Notes: generated by a model not told the origin, from the letters alone. DNA of 64,000 nucleotides from Anniella stebbinsi (GCA_029215795.1 JARDYH010000007.1:68378763-68442762), one strand, 5' to 3'; shown: positions 33,110-44,760, counted from the stretch's first letter. Numbers and translations: made by a program.

Positions 33110-33800
33110 CTAAAATGGTGAATGAGCAAATGAGGTCACACTTATTTAGACTTGGTTACAGTCACACAACACATAATTAATTTATGGGAATTTGCTGCTA
33201 CAAGATTAGATGATGGCAGCTAGTTTAGAATGTTTTAAATGGGGGATTTGACAAATTGAGGAGGGAATAGCTCTTGGTCATGATGCCTTTGTGAAACCTC
33301 ATCAGTATGCTATTGCAGAGGCGGGCAGACTTCGGGCTTGCAGGGTCTACTTTACCTTTTACTAGAACCCTGAGATCCATGTGGCGCACAAAACATGTAC
33401 TTAGCATGAAAGAATTCTGAGCCCACAAATTTGTTTTTTAGTATAAGAGGTGAATGGAGCTCACAGTCCTTCCATATACAAATCCACTCCTGGTTACCCG
33501 CGTGTTTCCTTCCATTCAGTAGTATAGAGAGGGGGCGAAGTCATTTTCTTAGGAGTCAGAAATCCTTGCCGATTTACTGCAAACCATCCAGAAATTTGTC
33601 AGTAGATCTAGATATACCTTCTGGCTGCCTTCGTGCTACTGAGTATAAGTTGCTGGGGAGCAAGAGCAGGAGAGGGCTCTTGCCTTGTTCAAGCCTGCTT
33701 ATGGGTTTTTTGGAGACATCAGTCAGCCACTGTAGGTAGCAGGATGCTGAACTAGATGGACCTTAAGTCTGATCTGGCAGGGCTTGTCTTAGCCGCAGAG
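33110..33800 (+). pseudogene. CR1-like LINE 3' end, split by a hAT element
   Basis: The first part (33110-33315) holds the C-terminal remnants, including AGATGATGGCAGCTAGTTTAG, here within the TTTGCTGCTACAAGATTAGAT stretch. The second part (33642-33800) has the characteristic 3' sequence GCAGGATGCTGAACTAGATG then GACCTTAAGTCTGATCTGGC. Between them lies a hAT element at 33316-33633. The same 3' end is seen at 36385-36565 and 49085-49360. Confidence 0.7.
33316..33633. mobile_element. Non-autonomous hAT, 318 bp (copy A)
   Basis: The left end reads CAGAGGCGGGCAGACTTCGG. It is flanked by TGCTATTG (33308-33315) and TGCTACTG (33634-33641), an 8-bp duplication with one mismatch. The whole length aligns, in the opposite orientation, with the element at 62745-63060; shared blocks include AGATCCA, AAATCCACT, GGTTACC and ATACCTTCTGGC-type sequence. 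It is inserted in a CR1-like LINE. Confidence 0.82.
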
Positions 33801-36149
33801 GTGAGAAGTAGGAGTTAAGCAGGTTTCAAGCTAGAACCTTACTAATTCCACCTACATGTTCTCTATGGTCGTAAGCACTTGAAACTTCTGTAAAAAGGAA
33901 CCCTGGATTTCCCTCATTCCAATAACGTGTTAGATCTCATTTGGGCATTTCCAGCCTGAGCAGTGGAAGGTGCTGCTTGGAACGGAAACAGCTCCCTTTA
34001 TATGGTGACAGGTCATGGATTTAAGGAGTTGTATTACTTAACAGAAATTGTTAAGATCTGCTGAACTTTGATAAATCCTTTACTGTTTGTCTTGCACTGG
34101 ATTAGGAGGATCTTTCTAGTTTTATAGCCAGCTCTCGATTCAAATTAGAGTTGCATAATTTCGTTACGTTTCAAGTTTGTAAGAGATGCAGACTAGATCA
34201 TGTAGCATTTTTTATTGAAACAGCTAATCCTGATAGAGTAGACAAACTTTAGAACTGCATGGAACTCCTCCTAATCAGCTTCTTCTTTGCTGCAGCTTTG
34301 ATGAAGCTTCTATTCTGTGCTCCCCACAAAATCATCATATACCATTGCTCTTTTGAAACCTATTAAGCCCTGGAAAATGTCCACAAGCAAAACTTGAAAA
34401 ATCCCACACCAGTGATTGTCCAGTTATCTAGAAAATATATGCTGGTTCCTAGGAGTATGAAGTGTTTATTCAGTCCTACGCATTGCTCACTCCTAGTAAA
34501 CTTTGATGCTAACTACTAGGATTTTTTTGCCCCGTGGGATGAAGGCCTCACTTTTCTTCAGTTCACACAATAAACATAAGCAAGGCATATGAAGAGTCAT
34601 GCCTGCTGAATCTTTCTTTACACTGGAGATATTAATCCTTATGTTTGTATGCATACCTATTTGCTTGAATAGCACAAGAGTAAAGAACTTACTCTTGAAT
34701 TGACCCTAACAAGCGCTTGTCACGGTTTGTTTGTGCAAGCAGAACTGAACATTTGTATGCTTTGTCATGGATGGATGCTTGAAAAGCACAGAAGAGGACT
34801 GTAAATAAATTATTTTAATGTAGCTTAATTTTTTATTAACAGTTATGGCGTACATAAAACACCATTAGATTATTTATTTATTTATTTATTTGCAGGGGTG
34901 GTATGATTCTTTGCCTGACATTTGTAAGCAAAAATTTACTCTACTCTACATAGTGCTGCTGAAGGACTAGAAGCAAATTTAAAAGGACAGGCTTGACTAC
35001 AGCATTGCAATCTAATGTTTTGGGAGCTATGGAAAGGATAAGAGCATTTCCTATGTTTCTTTGTAAACAGGGCTCCATAGCGAATTGTGTGTCCTCTGAA
35101 CAACAATCGAGTGTCATCTTATGCCATCTCCTGTATATTGTATCAGAGATGTTGCATGGGCAGCAAATTTTCACACACCTCTCACATCCCATCCTGCTTG
35201 TATGAGAATGTAAACAGTGAAAAGGAAACTTGAAGCCATCTGAAAATGCAGCTTCCTGCCATTTTTCCTCTTTTCTTTTCCCCATACAAGGGTGCCTGCA
35301 AGCACTGCAGTGGAGTTCAATAAGTGTGGGCGTTTATTTCAAATATAGATATATATGTACACACGCTTTTTTGCTACATAGCATAGATTATTGTGCATGG
35401 AAAGTCCATCCCCCCTCTCCTTGCTATAATTTTGTATTGAGACCCTTAAAAAGTTGACTGTGTCTTGTGTTTACCATTTCCATAGTAGCAGATTGATGTT
35501 GCAAATATGCTGCAATTTCTCTGCAAAATCTGGTATTTTGGCACACGTTAGCATAGTATTTGAACATAAAGTATGAGGAGTATCTTATATCAAACAAAAG
35601 CCAATGATCGAACAACAAGCCCTTTTCTTGTTGTGACGTACTTGATACCTATAAATACAGAAAATCTACCTTGCACACTGTGGTGATGGTGGTACAATGC
35701 TTTTTTCAGACTAGGCTGTAACTACATAAACATGCAGTCACATGGCCCTAATACCACTTGGTTTCTTGAAGCCAATTGCGTTGAAATCTTTGGATTCTGG
35801 TTCAACAAAAGGGCCCAATCCATTTGTTTTTCTACTTGTGTTCCTCCCGCCACCCACTGGTTGCCATGGAAAGGCTGGAGCAAACAAAGTAAGTGTGATA
35901 CCAAATTAAAAGCATCTTAATGTTCTTTATGAGCTCTACCTGACAGTTCTTAAGGGTTTGTACATTAATCTTCATCTGTTTTATAAATGGTGTTTTATGG
36001 CTGCTTATAAGTTGAAGTAGTTTTGCTAGAAGTTAAGTAACATTGAATTGGGATTCTTCATTTGTCCTAATTTGACGTGGTTTCTTCTCAATAGAGAACC
36101 CGCAAGCATCTAAACAAGCCTGCAACATGGAAGCGATTAGGAGACCAAG
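33801..36149. other. Non-coding sequence
   Basis: Contains (TTTA)n at 34870-34891. No exon or well-preserved transposon is supported. Confidence 0.35.
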
Positions 36150-36203
36150 CATAGCAACCTTCCCCAACCTGGTGCCCTCCAGATGTGTTGGACTGCAACT
36201 CCC
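36150..36203 (+). mobile_element. MITE fragment, left arm only
   Basis: CAACCTTCCCCAACCTGGTG then CCCTCCAGATGTGTTGGACT: the left arm of the hAT-type family, cut at 36203 where a SINE fragment begins. Confidence 0.7.
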
Positions 36204-36345
36204 AGTAGATGATGTAGTGGACAGAAGGTTGGACTTGGATCAGTTCCCTCTCCAGATGACCTTGGCTACAATCTCTCAGCCTAGCCTACCTCACACGATT
36301 GTGTGGATAAACCTTAAGGAAAATCCATGTATCCCAAACTGAGCC
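36203..36345 (+). mobile_element. tRNA-derived SINE, partial
   Basis: Starts GATGATGTAGTGGACAGAAG (A-box region), runs through TTGGACTTGGATCAG, and into the body CTCTCAGCCTAGCCTACCTC. The B box is degenerate. The same family is at 37000-37231 and 46213-46436. Confidence 0.6.
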
Positions 36346-36384
36346 TTTTCAGATGTGATACAAATATTTAAATGTGCTTAAGAG

Positions 36385-36565
36385 CAAGGCTCGCCAAGAA
36401 TATGCCTTTGAATACCAGTTGCTAGGGTTCACAATCTGGAGGGTGCCACTGCACTGATGTCCTGCTTGTGAACTTCCCATAGGCATCTGGTTGGCCACAA
36501 TGGGTACAGAATAGTGGACTAGATGGGCTTTTGGTCTGATCCAGCATGGCTCCTCTTATGTTGCA
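36385..36565 (+). mobile_element. CR1-like LINE, extreme 3' end
   Basis: GCCTTTGAATACCAGTTGCT leads to TAGGCATCTGGTTGGCCACA and GTGGACTAGATGGGCTTTTG, ending CAGCATGGCTCCTCTTATG. A 5'-truncated copy. Confidence 0.75.
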
Positions 36566-36999
36566 TTAGTATGTTTTTTTCCTCATGACAATGTGCTTAG
36601 ATTGTGTTTTTTGTTGTGCTGGAGTCTAACGTGACGATACACAGAGCACTGGGTAGAATCACCCATTCTTGACTTAAGGATGCATACTCGTTAATGCTTG
36701 TCCATGTCCCACACCTGGAACAAGGAGCTCTAGAAGAGCTGTTAGCTCAGCAAAAGTTCAGAGGAGACTGAAGACTTCATATAAACTCTGCCAGCTCCTG
36801 CTCTTCCTGGTCCTCTCTGCTGGTAGCCCGAGAGTAGTCATTTTGTTTTGCCACACTATTACCTTGTCTAAAGTTCTTTCCTCTAGTCTTTGTCTTTATT
36901 ATTTGGCTACTGATAGTCATCTATCTTTTTTGTTCTATTTGTTTTTATTGATTGTTATTTTAATTGATTGTTGGGTTGTGTTTGACCTGCTAAGGCTGA
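36566..36999. other. Non-coding; possible LINE tail
   Basis: A T-rich stretch at about 36860-36990 resembles an L2-like 3' region, but lacks a diagnostic end. Nothing else is seen. Confidence 0.3.
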
Positions 37000-37231
37000 A
37001 AGGTGGTATAGTGGCTTCAGCGTTGGAATGGAAATCGGGAGATCTGGTTCTAGTCCCCAGTCGGCCATGGAAGCTCACTGGGTGATGTTGGGCCAGTCAC
37101 AAACTCTCAGCCCAACCTACCTCACAGGGTTATTGTTGTAAGGACAAATGGAGAGGAAGAGGATTATATACACTGCATTGTGTTCCTTGGAGGAAAAAAG
37201 GCAGGATATAAATGTAATAATAAATAAATAA
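37000..37231 (+). mobile_element. tRNA-derived SINE, nearly complete
   Basis: The head GGTGGTATAGTGGCTTCAGC includes an A box, and GGTTCTAGTCC (37046-37056) is the B box of an internal RNA polymerase III promoter. The body has GGAAGCTCACTGGGTGATGT then CTCTCAGCCCAACCTACCTC, and the tail reads GGATATAAATG with an (AATA)n run ending at 37231. The order head, body, A-rich tail is what a tRNA-derived SINE shows. This is the best copy in the window. Confidence 0.85.
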
Positions 37232-37689
37232 TCTAATTCATAAAGTTTCTCTGGAGAAAATCACAATTATTACAAATATTGCTCAAGCCTTCAGTTGAAC
37301 ACATCAGCCATTATATTTTTACTTTGGCATATCAAACAGAAAAGCTGGAGTTGCTATCAACATTTATTTGCAAGGGGGTGAAATCAAAATATTCTATAGA
37401 CTTATTCCCAAGTCTTCAAGGAGAGAGGGCCACAAATCGGGGGGGTCCAAGATATTGTTTGCCAGAAGCAGAAAATCAAATGGTGCCCCCCCATGCATGG
37501 CAAAAATACAGTAAACAAATATTGGACAACTTGCTGCCTTTAAGAGTACCCCAAAATTTGCCCTATGAGTCAACATGCTGCCTCAGCCTGACTAATGGAT
37601 ACATAAGAAGGGATGAAAGGATACCATGGCACAAGTTAACCAGTAGCAAAAGTACTCATGTACCACCAGTAGCAAAGGAATATTTTTAT
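37232..37689. other. Unassigned sequence with an open frame
   Basis: An open plus-strand frame (37279-37818) of 179 codons crosses from here into the LINE that follows. I do not recognise the first 130 residues. No splice borders support an exon; a decayed LINE segment is more likely. Confidence 0.3.
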
Positions 37690-38036
37690 GCACGCAGCCA
37701 ATTAACACTGATGTTATATCAGCTTTGGTTAATAGCAGCCAAGACCTCATGTTCCTCAACCTCTGTTCCTCCTGAAGACAGACCTGGCCACGGTGACGCA
37801 TACCTTCGTTATATCTAGATTGCAATGGTCTCTACATTGAGCTTCCTTTGAAGAGCTTTGGGAAATGTGGTGGGCCTTCATTCACAGGATTGTATCGTAG
37901 CTGCACTAGTTATTGTTCCCAGACACAATTCAAAGCATTGGCGATTATCTTTAAAGCTCTAAACGGCTTGGGTCCAGCTTACCTTTGGGCCCACCTTCTT
38001 CTATACCAGCTTGATCACACCCTAAGACACAAATTA

Positions 38037-38160
38037 TGGCCCTCTAGGTGTTTTGGCCTACAACTACCATCATCACTCACGCTTCACTATGCTGACTAGG
38101 GTTGATGGGAGTTGTAGGCCAAAAGGCCTGGAGAACCACTAGTTGCCCACCTCTGCCTTG
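38037..38160. mobile_element. MITE, 'CTCCAGATGTTTTGGACTAC' family
   Basis: GCCCTCTAGGTGTTTTGGCC and CTACAACTACCATCATC face GATGGGAGTTGTAGGCC; the right end is TTGCCCACCTCTGCC. Confidence 0.75.
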
Positions 38161-38259
38161 TGATCTGGTAAAGATGCATTTCTCTATGTCCCAATTGCAA
38201 CGGAGGCTTGGTTGATGGGGACCAGAAAACGGGCATTTTTAGTGGTCCCACCTCAATTA

Positions 38260-38316
38260 TGGAATTCTTATTCTTATTTATTGCATTTATATACCGCCCC
38301 ATAGCCGAAGCTCTCG
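38260..38316 (-). mobile_element. L2-like LINE 3' end, antisense fragment
   Basis: The plus strand reads ATACCGCCCCATAGCCGAAG then CTCTC, preceded by a TTATTTATT-type run, the inverse of the L2-like 3' end at 20450-20512. Confidence 0.7.
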
Positions 38317-38575
38317 TAGCCCTCTGATGCTTGGTTGGCCCCCTCTGTTGTTGTTTTCCACCAGGTGGTAAAACTTTTTTGTTGTTGTTCTGGCAGGACT
38401 TTCTTTTACTGGGCAGATAATTTCCTGTTCAATGTATTTGCTTATCTATTTTCTTAGGGTTTTTTTTAAATCATATTATTAGTTTTATGGAATGTTATTG
38501 TATCTTATAATTTGGCTTCTAGCGTACGTACTAGAAGGGTAAGATCTAAATCTTTATATAACTAAAAATAAATAT

Positions 38576-40611
38576 CATAGGTGGCATATGATTGGTGAGA
38601 TTTGCTACTGAGTAGAGTGGAGTTATAGCTCCGTTTTTATTCTTGCAGCTTGCGTGTGGCTCCTCTAAACCAGAAGGAGTATAATGAATTTTATCACTGC
38701 AAAAAAGGGGAGGAGAGGGGGGTCATGCAAGTACCACTCATTCACTATCGTGGTTTGGAGGACTGTTTGAACACAGCCTTTGATTTCATTAGGGTGTATA
38801 TATGTGTACCTTGGAGCAGCAGGGAAATTAAGATTTTAAATTTAGAAATCTTGATCAATTTTAGTAGTGTAACCTCTTCAGAAGCAGCCTGTCCTCATTG
38901 TTTGACCATTATTCTATCATAACATATTGCTAAATTTTCGTTTAAAAATGTTTCTCTGTTCATAGCATGTTCACTTGAACAGAATTATTTGGTGCAGAAT
39001 TATTGCCAGAAATGCAAAGCATTAAAAAAAGAAAGAAAGGAAGGAAGAAAAACAGCAGGTTCTGAGCCTATAAGTTAGATTTATTTTGAATGTGTGTTTT
39101 TTCCTTTTACTTCTTGTGAACTACAAACATTTTTAAAGCATTTTTTTCCTCTCCTTTTTGGATCTTGTTTGGAAACATGGCTACACAGGCATATTTCTGC
39201 AGGAATCCCTCTTCATAGAACCTTGTCCATTGCTGTCTTGCCCCCACCCACGTGTGCGCTTGCGCACACACATACGCACACGCACACAGCTGAAAGAAAG
39301 AGGTAGTATCCCTGCTGGTCATGCATTGAAATGGAGATTTCCTGGATTCCCTGTAGAATTCTTGCAGACTCCACAAATCCTTTCCTGCAGGGAGATTGTA
39401 ATTTTCAGCTATCTGTACTACAGTATGCTTTGTTGTTTATTGTGCGGGTTCTCTGCATACTCACGGATTCTTTTTTCCCTTAATAGAAAATCTGTGTATT
39501 GTGATGTACAGAGGAGACACTTAGGAGGGAACGGGGCTGTTTCCTTCCAAGTGCGCATGTGTATGTGATAACTGCCATTGTGGTTTTGTACATGTGCCTT
39601 TTAGAAAGCTAAGCGCTGTAGAGAGCTTTGGCACTCCCTCCCCCGGAGTTGCTGCAATAATCTCTGACTCCTCAGGCCTCCCGTTTTGCTTTTCACTGTG
39701 CTCTGACGTCTGTGGAATTGGCAAAAGCAGCCAAATATCTAAACAGAAATCATCCTCAAAGAGTGTCGCTCTCTAGAAATCATAATAGTGAAAATAACTT
39801 AAATTCATTCTCTTTTCTTCCGTCCCCACCAAAGGCCCAGCATGTATTGCTGCTGACTGGTGTTTCTACCCGAGGACCATACCTTCATGTAAACTAATGT
39901 TTTCTCTTGTCTCAGCAGAGGTCTCTGTAAATCAGGCCCTGGCAGAAGCAGCTACTGCAGTCGCGTTATTATTGAGGTTTTCCACGGGTCATGGCGATAA
40001 TTTGGCCATCAACTCTGGAGGCCAGCACACACACTCCTTACCAAAAGCAGAGAATATTTTTAAGCATTGTGGTTTGGATTATTTTTCCACAGATCCTTTT
40101 GTTTACTGCAGTCACAAGAGGCTAGTGATAAAAGCATGGCTGATATCTATAGAAAAAATGCAGCACTCTGTAGGAGTCATGTCGCCACTTTCAGTCAAAA
40201 CCCAATGCAGACATTGTCAGGTGAATTTTCATAAACCCAGGACTGAGGAGGACAGCAGCAGTGATTATAGTTGTTCTGAAGTAATAGTTGCTTCATTTAC
40301 TAGTACAATTTCCATCATTATGATGGTCCGTTTACCAAGGGAAGCTGTGGGGAGGCGCTACAAGGGGAGGTAGAGGAGCAAATTTTACCTCTACTTTACA
40401 TTTTTGCGTAGAAGTAAGTTCATATTGGTGAAACTTGGGGTGAGAGCTAACCCTGCATTCATACTTGGTGACCCCGTATTATAGGAAGAGGAATTACACC
40501 TCTTCAAGGGTCTTGCCAGTTGAAGCCCCTTTACTGTGCCCTATAGAACTTCACAGGAATTATTGAGAATCAGACCCATTCCTAATTGTGTAATTCTATC
40601 TCTGTCTCCCT
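38576..40611. other. Repeat-poor stretch; candidate conserved non-coding DNA
   Basis: A GA-rich run (39027-39050) and a CA-rich run (39258-39290) are the only repeats seen. About 39100-40380 lacks recognisable transposons. A good acceptor-like tract (TTTCTCTTGTCTCAG, ending 39915) precedes a 158-codon open frame to 40373, but the peptide is not recognisable and a matching donor is only moderate (GGAG followed by GTAGAG). I do not call an exon. Confidence 0.35.
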
Positions 40612-40755
40612 AGTGAGCCTTCTCCAACTTGGTGCTCTCCAGATGTTTGGACTATTACTCCCAGTATTTCTGACCATTGACTATGCTGCCTGGAGTTGAT
40701 AGGAGTAATAGTCCAAAACACCTGAATGTCACCAGGTTGGGAAAGTCTGCCCCCT
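40612..40755. mobile_element. MITE, 'CTCCAGATGTTTTGGACTAC' family
   Basis: GAGCCTTCTCCAACTTGGTG then GGACTATTACTCCCAG, facing GGAGTAATAGTCCAAAACAC and CACCAGGTTGGGAAAGTCTG. Confidence 0.8.
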
Positions 40756-40864
40756 TTAATTCTCAAGGGAAAGAAAGAGAATGCTGGGAACTGCATAATG
40801 GATATAGATAATCGTAGCACTTTTAATGTATGGAGAAAGTAGAGTAATCTTCATGACCAGAGGA

Positions 40865-40985
40865 ACTTTCCAATTATTCCTATTTTTAGAGGAGAGAAAC
40901 TGAAGCTCAGAGAGAGCAGCTTGCCCAAGGCCATCCAGTAACTCCAAAGATAAGGGGATTTCCATGCAGGCCTCCAACCGTGTCA
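40865..40985 (-). mobile_element. MIR-type SINE core, antisense
   Basis: GAGAAACTGAAGCTCAGAGA then GCAGCTTGCCCAAGGCCATC matches the inverse of the MIR core (CTGTGCCTCAGTTTC region and CTTGGGCAAG). The tRNA head is not recognisable. This is an ancient amniote SINE. Confidence 0.7.
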
Positions 40986-41489
40986 CATGAGCTATTTTCT
41001 TCTTTTTACGCTTTACGTATATTGACGGTGTAGTACACAGGAGGCAAGTCAAATCAAATATAAATAAAATATCCATTAAAATAATACTGAGCAAGGTTAA
41101 CGAGGGAATCTGATAGTTATGTGCTACTTCCAAAAGCAGAGGCAGGAAGCCTATGTACACCAATTGCTGGGGACCCATATTCATTAGCAAACTAAATCAC
41201 CCCCTCAAGCTCATATGCATACAGGTACCCTTGTGGAAACAAGTAAATGAGTCTGGAGATCAGGACTTGAATAGACAAATAATGCTGAGAATTTTTAAAT
41301 GTCACAGAGAAATGCCAGTGTAAATTATAGATGTTAATTAGCTTACCAATGCCAACATGTTTGTGTTATCACCAATACTGGTTTGACTACACAGAGGTCA
41401 CTGTACTGATTTTACATGCATTTAAGTTTTAACACAATTATCAACGTCTGTACATTTTGCGTTTGATTTACCTCTGAATTCATTGCCTG
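40986..41489. other. Non-coding sequence
   Basis: No recognised feature. Confidence 0.3.
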
Positions 41490-41900
41490 CAATAGCCCCT
41501 CTGTTCACATACCTGCCAAATTTAGATGATACTTCATGCATCTGATGAAGATTCTAATCCACAAAAGCTTATAATGCATTTGGTAGTTTTTAAGGTGCCA
41601 CAAGATTCTGACCTGGTTCATACGATCGTGGTAGTTAAAAAAAAAAAACCACCGTGCGTGCTGGCCAGATTTCCCTAATTACCCACACCAGCACGGCTTG
41701 CCGTGTCGTCTGAACCTGGGTGGCATGACTTGGTTGGGGTGGGCAGCAACCCTCAAATAACCCAGCAACAGCCCATGGGTTATTTGAGGGTTGCTGCCCA
41801 CCCCAAACAAACCATGAGTAATTAGGGAAATTTGGCCACACTAATGCAAACCGGGCCTCTTTGTTTTTGCTGCAATAGGCTAACAGAACTTCCCCTCTGG
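41490..41900. mobile_element. TCTTGTGGCACC-family MITE, split
   Basis: The left part (41490-41611) has ATGCATCTGATGAAG and AGCTTATAATGCATTTGG, ending AAGGTGCCACAAGATTCT. The right part (41861-41900) resumes with TTTGTTTTTGCTGCAATAGG then CTAACAG. The two parts join into the end seen at 26955-27010, so the 41612-41860 element is a later insertion. Confidence 0.7.
41612..41860. mobile_element. MITE with a perfect 31-bp inverted repeat
   Basis: The outer ends ACCTGGTTCATACGATCGTG and the inverse of CTAATGCAAACCGGGCC are similar. The inner hairpin has perfect 31-bp arms at 41734-41764 and 41776-41806 (beginning TTGGGGTGGGCAGCAACCC) with an 11-base spacer. Related elements are at 25665, 31583, 45510 and 55156. 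Confidence 0.75.
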
Positions 41901-42241
41901 TCAGTAAAACTTTAGTGGTGTTTTTCTGTGTTGTAGTTCAACTTGGCCAAAGGGATGAATAGTTCAGATACCAAATCAAGATTCTTTTGTGATTCTTAAC
42001 TTGTTTATGTAAGGACCTTAATTACTCCTCACAGAAGAATCTTTCAGTTTGTTTGTGCATTGAGTACTTCGAATGAGATATGTTGCAGAAAATTCATTTT
42101 GTTTAGGATCAGGTATTTGACTATTCTCTTCTGGCTTGCTGGCATAAGGGAGTCTTCTTTCTTTTGGTGTTTCAAAACAGACAGAGGGGAACTTAAATGC
42201 ACATGTTCCTTAAAATTATGATAGCACATACATCAGTAGCG

Positions 42242-42290
42242 CAGGCAGTCTCCCATCCAAGCATTGATTAGACTGAAACTAGCTCAGTTG
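42242..42290 (-). repeat. 5S rRNA-derived fragment (SINE3 or 5S pseudogene)
   Basis: The minus strand reads TTGGATGGGAGACTGCCT, close to the 3' half of vertebrate 5S rRNA (TTGGATGGGAGACCGCCT), with similarity on both sides. The 5' half of 5S RNA, which carries the A box, is not recognisable, so it is not a functional gene. A 5S-headed SINE such as AmnSINE1 or another SINE3 is the likelier source. Confidence 0.5.
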
Positions 42291-44400
42291 TAACAATATA
42301 ACAGCACACCATTATGTGACCATTTTGGTCATCATATGATAATTTCAGAACATTTTGTTGACCTCTTACAGCGAGACCCCTTTTGTGGCTTTATGGAATG
42401 CTTATTGAATGATATTGACAATGGTCTAATAATTGACAGTCGAGCAATCATCTCACTGGACAGATGATCAACTCCCCTCTGTCAATGGCAGGGCTGTGGA
42501 TAGATGTACCTGAACCCAATATGTGTGTGTGCTTCAACCCAGGATTCCTTAAGTCAGTTTCTTGAGCCAGATGGAGGGCTTGGAATGGGGGCTTAAGCTG
42601 GAGTCTGAAGGGCACTAAACATGTCATTGACCAGTTACTGGCAGGCCAGGCAGTTCAGATTTATGCCAGGTCTGGTCTATCCTTAGGCTTAATACTGCTT
42701 GCTAATGTCATGTTGCATGCACCTTTGTTCTTCTGTGCCTCAAAAGGGCTCTTGGCCTGAGCACACCTAGTTCCAGGTAGCCAGGCTCCAACCTCAAGCC
42801 ATAATGTTCTAGAGTTCAAGCCCCAGAGTCTGTGACACCAACTCTGCTTGTGGATTCTTCACTATTCTGATTGCAGCCACAAATGTTCCTCTCCTGGCAC
42901 AAACAATTTCTGCAGTAGTTGTACCTAGAGATTGTATATACTGATCTCCCTGCAGAAACTAAAGATGAAGGTGTCCCTAGCCAACTGTTGCAGATAAATT
43001 GCCTTGGTGTTTAAAACAACAGGCTGACATGTTTCTACAAAGTCCCCACATGAAAGGCTTGCCTTGGCAAATTAGTATGGATTCCAGGTGCTTGGCCAGG
43101 AAACTAAACAGTCTAGAAGAAGTTCTGTAATAATACTGAGTCATCAGGAGTTTAGTCGATTTGTGTGTGTGGCTTCTAATGGTATTTGTTTAAGAATCTA
43201 CCAGTAAAACTGTCATACTTGATACTAACATCAGTCTTTATTGACTAAATTGGCTGTCCTCTTCAACAGCAAATATGTTTATACACTAAGCATAGCTGTG
43301 TTTCAACACCTGTTGCAGAAAACCTGATTTGGCCCCAGCATTTTATTTCTTAGAAAAGATTCATGTTTAGAGCGTTATGACAGCAATCACACGTACTGAG
43401 AGTCACACCTGTTCTTTCTGGTACTTAAAACAATTGCCTCATGTAGCAGGAGGCAATATAAAGATTCCATTTGTACAAAGTCTGGACAGATTGTTGAAAT
43501 AGAAGATTCCCCAGTACATAAATAAAATAATGGTATGGAGGCCTCTCTCCTTAAAGTTAATAGGTGGTGTTGGGGTGGGGGGGAGGGGGTTGCTGCTATG
43601 TTTCGCATGACTTGGAGATATACAGCATGGCCAGCTGTATTTACACATTTTTGCTGATTTCAGTGAAGCTTGCAAGAGCTTATGTCCTTGTAAGTGTGTT
43701 TTGGGATGTATGAGAAATTCATTTCAGTTCATTTTTTATCAGGACTTTCCCAGCTTGCACTTCCCAAACCAAACATGGCTTCAAATGCAATCTGCAGTTG
43801 AAGTCATTTCTGAGCTTGCAATGTGATTCACAGACCCCCCCCCCAAAATTAACAACATGCATACGTTTTAAAAAATTGCCTGAAAAAAGTATGTACTTTT
43901 GAAAAAACAACCAAAAGTTTTACTCAATGGGAGAAGAATGCATATATTTCAAAGGTGCACACAACTGATGCATACGTTTGAGCAAATATGCATGGATTTT
44001 CATGCGAAAAGGAAAAAAGCAAAAATTGAAATCTGCTATAGACATGAGACTAAGCGTGCTTCAAGGTGGAATTTGCAGAACTTTGGGGTCATGTTTTGTT
44101 TGTACACACATCTGTAAGTGTGATTAGGAGTGCAACCTAAGTGTATTTTTTTAATGTAAAACAACCTAAGCACCAGTTGTTGGAATAGGGTATTCTCTGT
44201 AACTTACTGCATTTTCATCTTTATCCAAACTTCATCTTGTAGTCCCATTCCACAATTGTAGTCCCTTATGCTGCATTGCTCCCAGTATGGCTGGTTGGGG
44301 AATGCTTGCCCTTTTTCTGTCTAATTATGCATCCAGTTGCGCCCTTAGTCTCCTTTTTGCAATCTATCTCTCACCATAACTGTGTATGACAATATTCTTG
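42291..44400. other. Non-coding sequence
   Basis: No exon or clear transposon. A C-run lies near 43837 and a G-rich run near 43570. Confidence 0.35.
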
Positions 44401-44407
44401 ATGTGAA

Positions 44408-44420
44408 GGGGGGGGGGGGG
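44408..44420. repeat. G-run (13 G)
   Basis: Homopolymer of 13 G. Confidence 0.95.
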
Positions 44421-44760
44421 AAGAGATTTTAGAGGAGAAGTCCTGAAGAAAAACGAGTATATTGACCTGGGCTTCTTCAACTTGTTGAAGTCTTTTATAT
44501 GGGATTGTCCCTTATGTTTCAAAAACCAATTGTTTCAAGGGAGAAAGTGGACATGCAGTGATGGAATTATTTGTTTAAACTCTGGTATACCCAAATTCCA
44601 TGTAAAGCTAAGGGTTGGGAGCTGATTCTTAGAGCAAAAGGAGTGTGTGGATGTGAAGAATGAACCTTCTCCAAATACCTTACTGGTAAGTTCTTTTCCC
44701 GAGGTGTTTCTCTCCCAACTGAGTTCACTGCTGGTATTGGAACTCTACGGGAGAGTACCT

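Larger units (their letters stand above)
37690..38575 (+). pseudogene. L2/CR1-like LINE with two insertions
   Basis: RT C-terminal remnants (LYQLWLIAA near 37720, then TQFKALAIIFKALNGLGPAY near 37925-37985) and a T-rich 3' end near 38500-38575. Interrupted by a MITE (38037-38160) and by an antisense 3' end of the L2-like family (38260-38316). Confidence 0.65.

Noticed and set aside
37279..37818. 179-codon plus-strand open frame
   Set aside because: Its last third is a decayed LINE (YQLWLIAA region) in which the LINE's own frame is shifted. The first part is unassigned. Not a host gene on this evidence.
39158..39568. 136-codon plus-strand open frame
   Set aside because: Runs through a CA-rich tract giving a TRTHIRTRTQ-like low-complexity peptide; no splice support.
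40756..41190. 144-codon minus-strand open frame
   Set aside because: It crosses a MIR remnant, has no exon borders and no recognisable motif.
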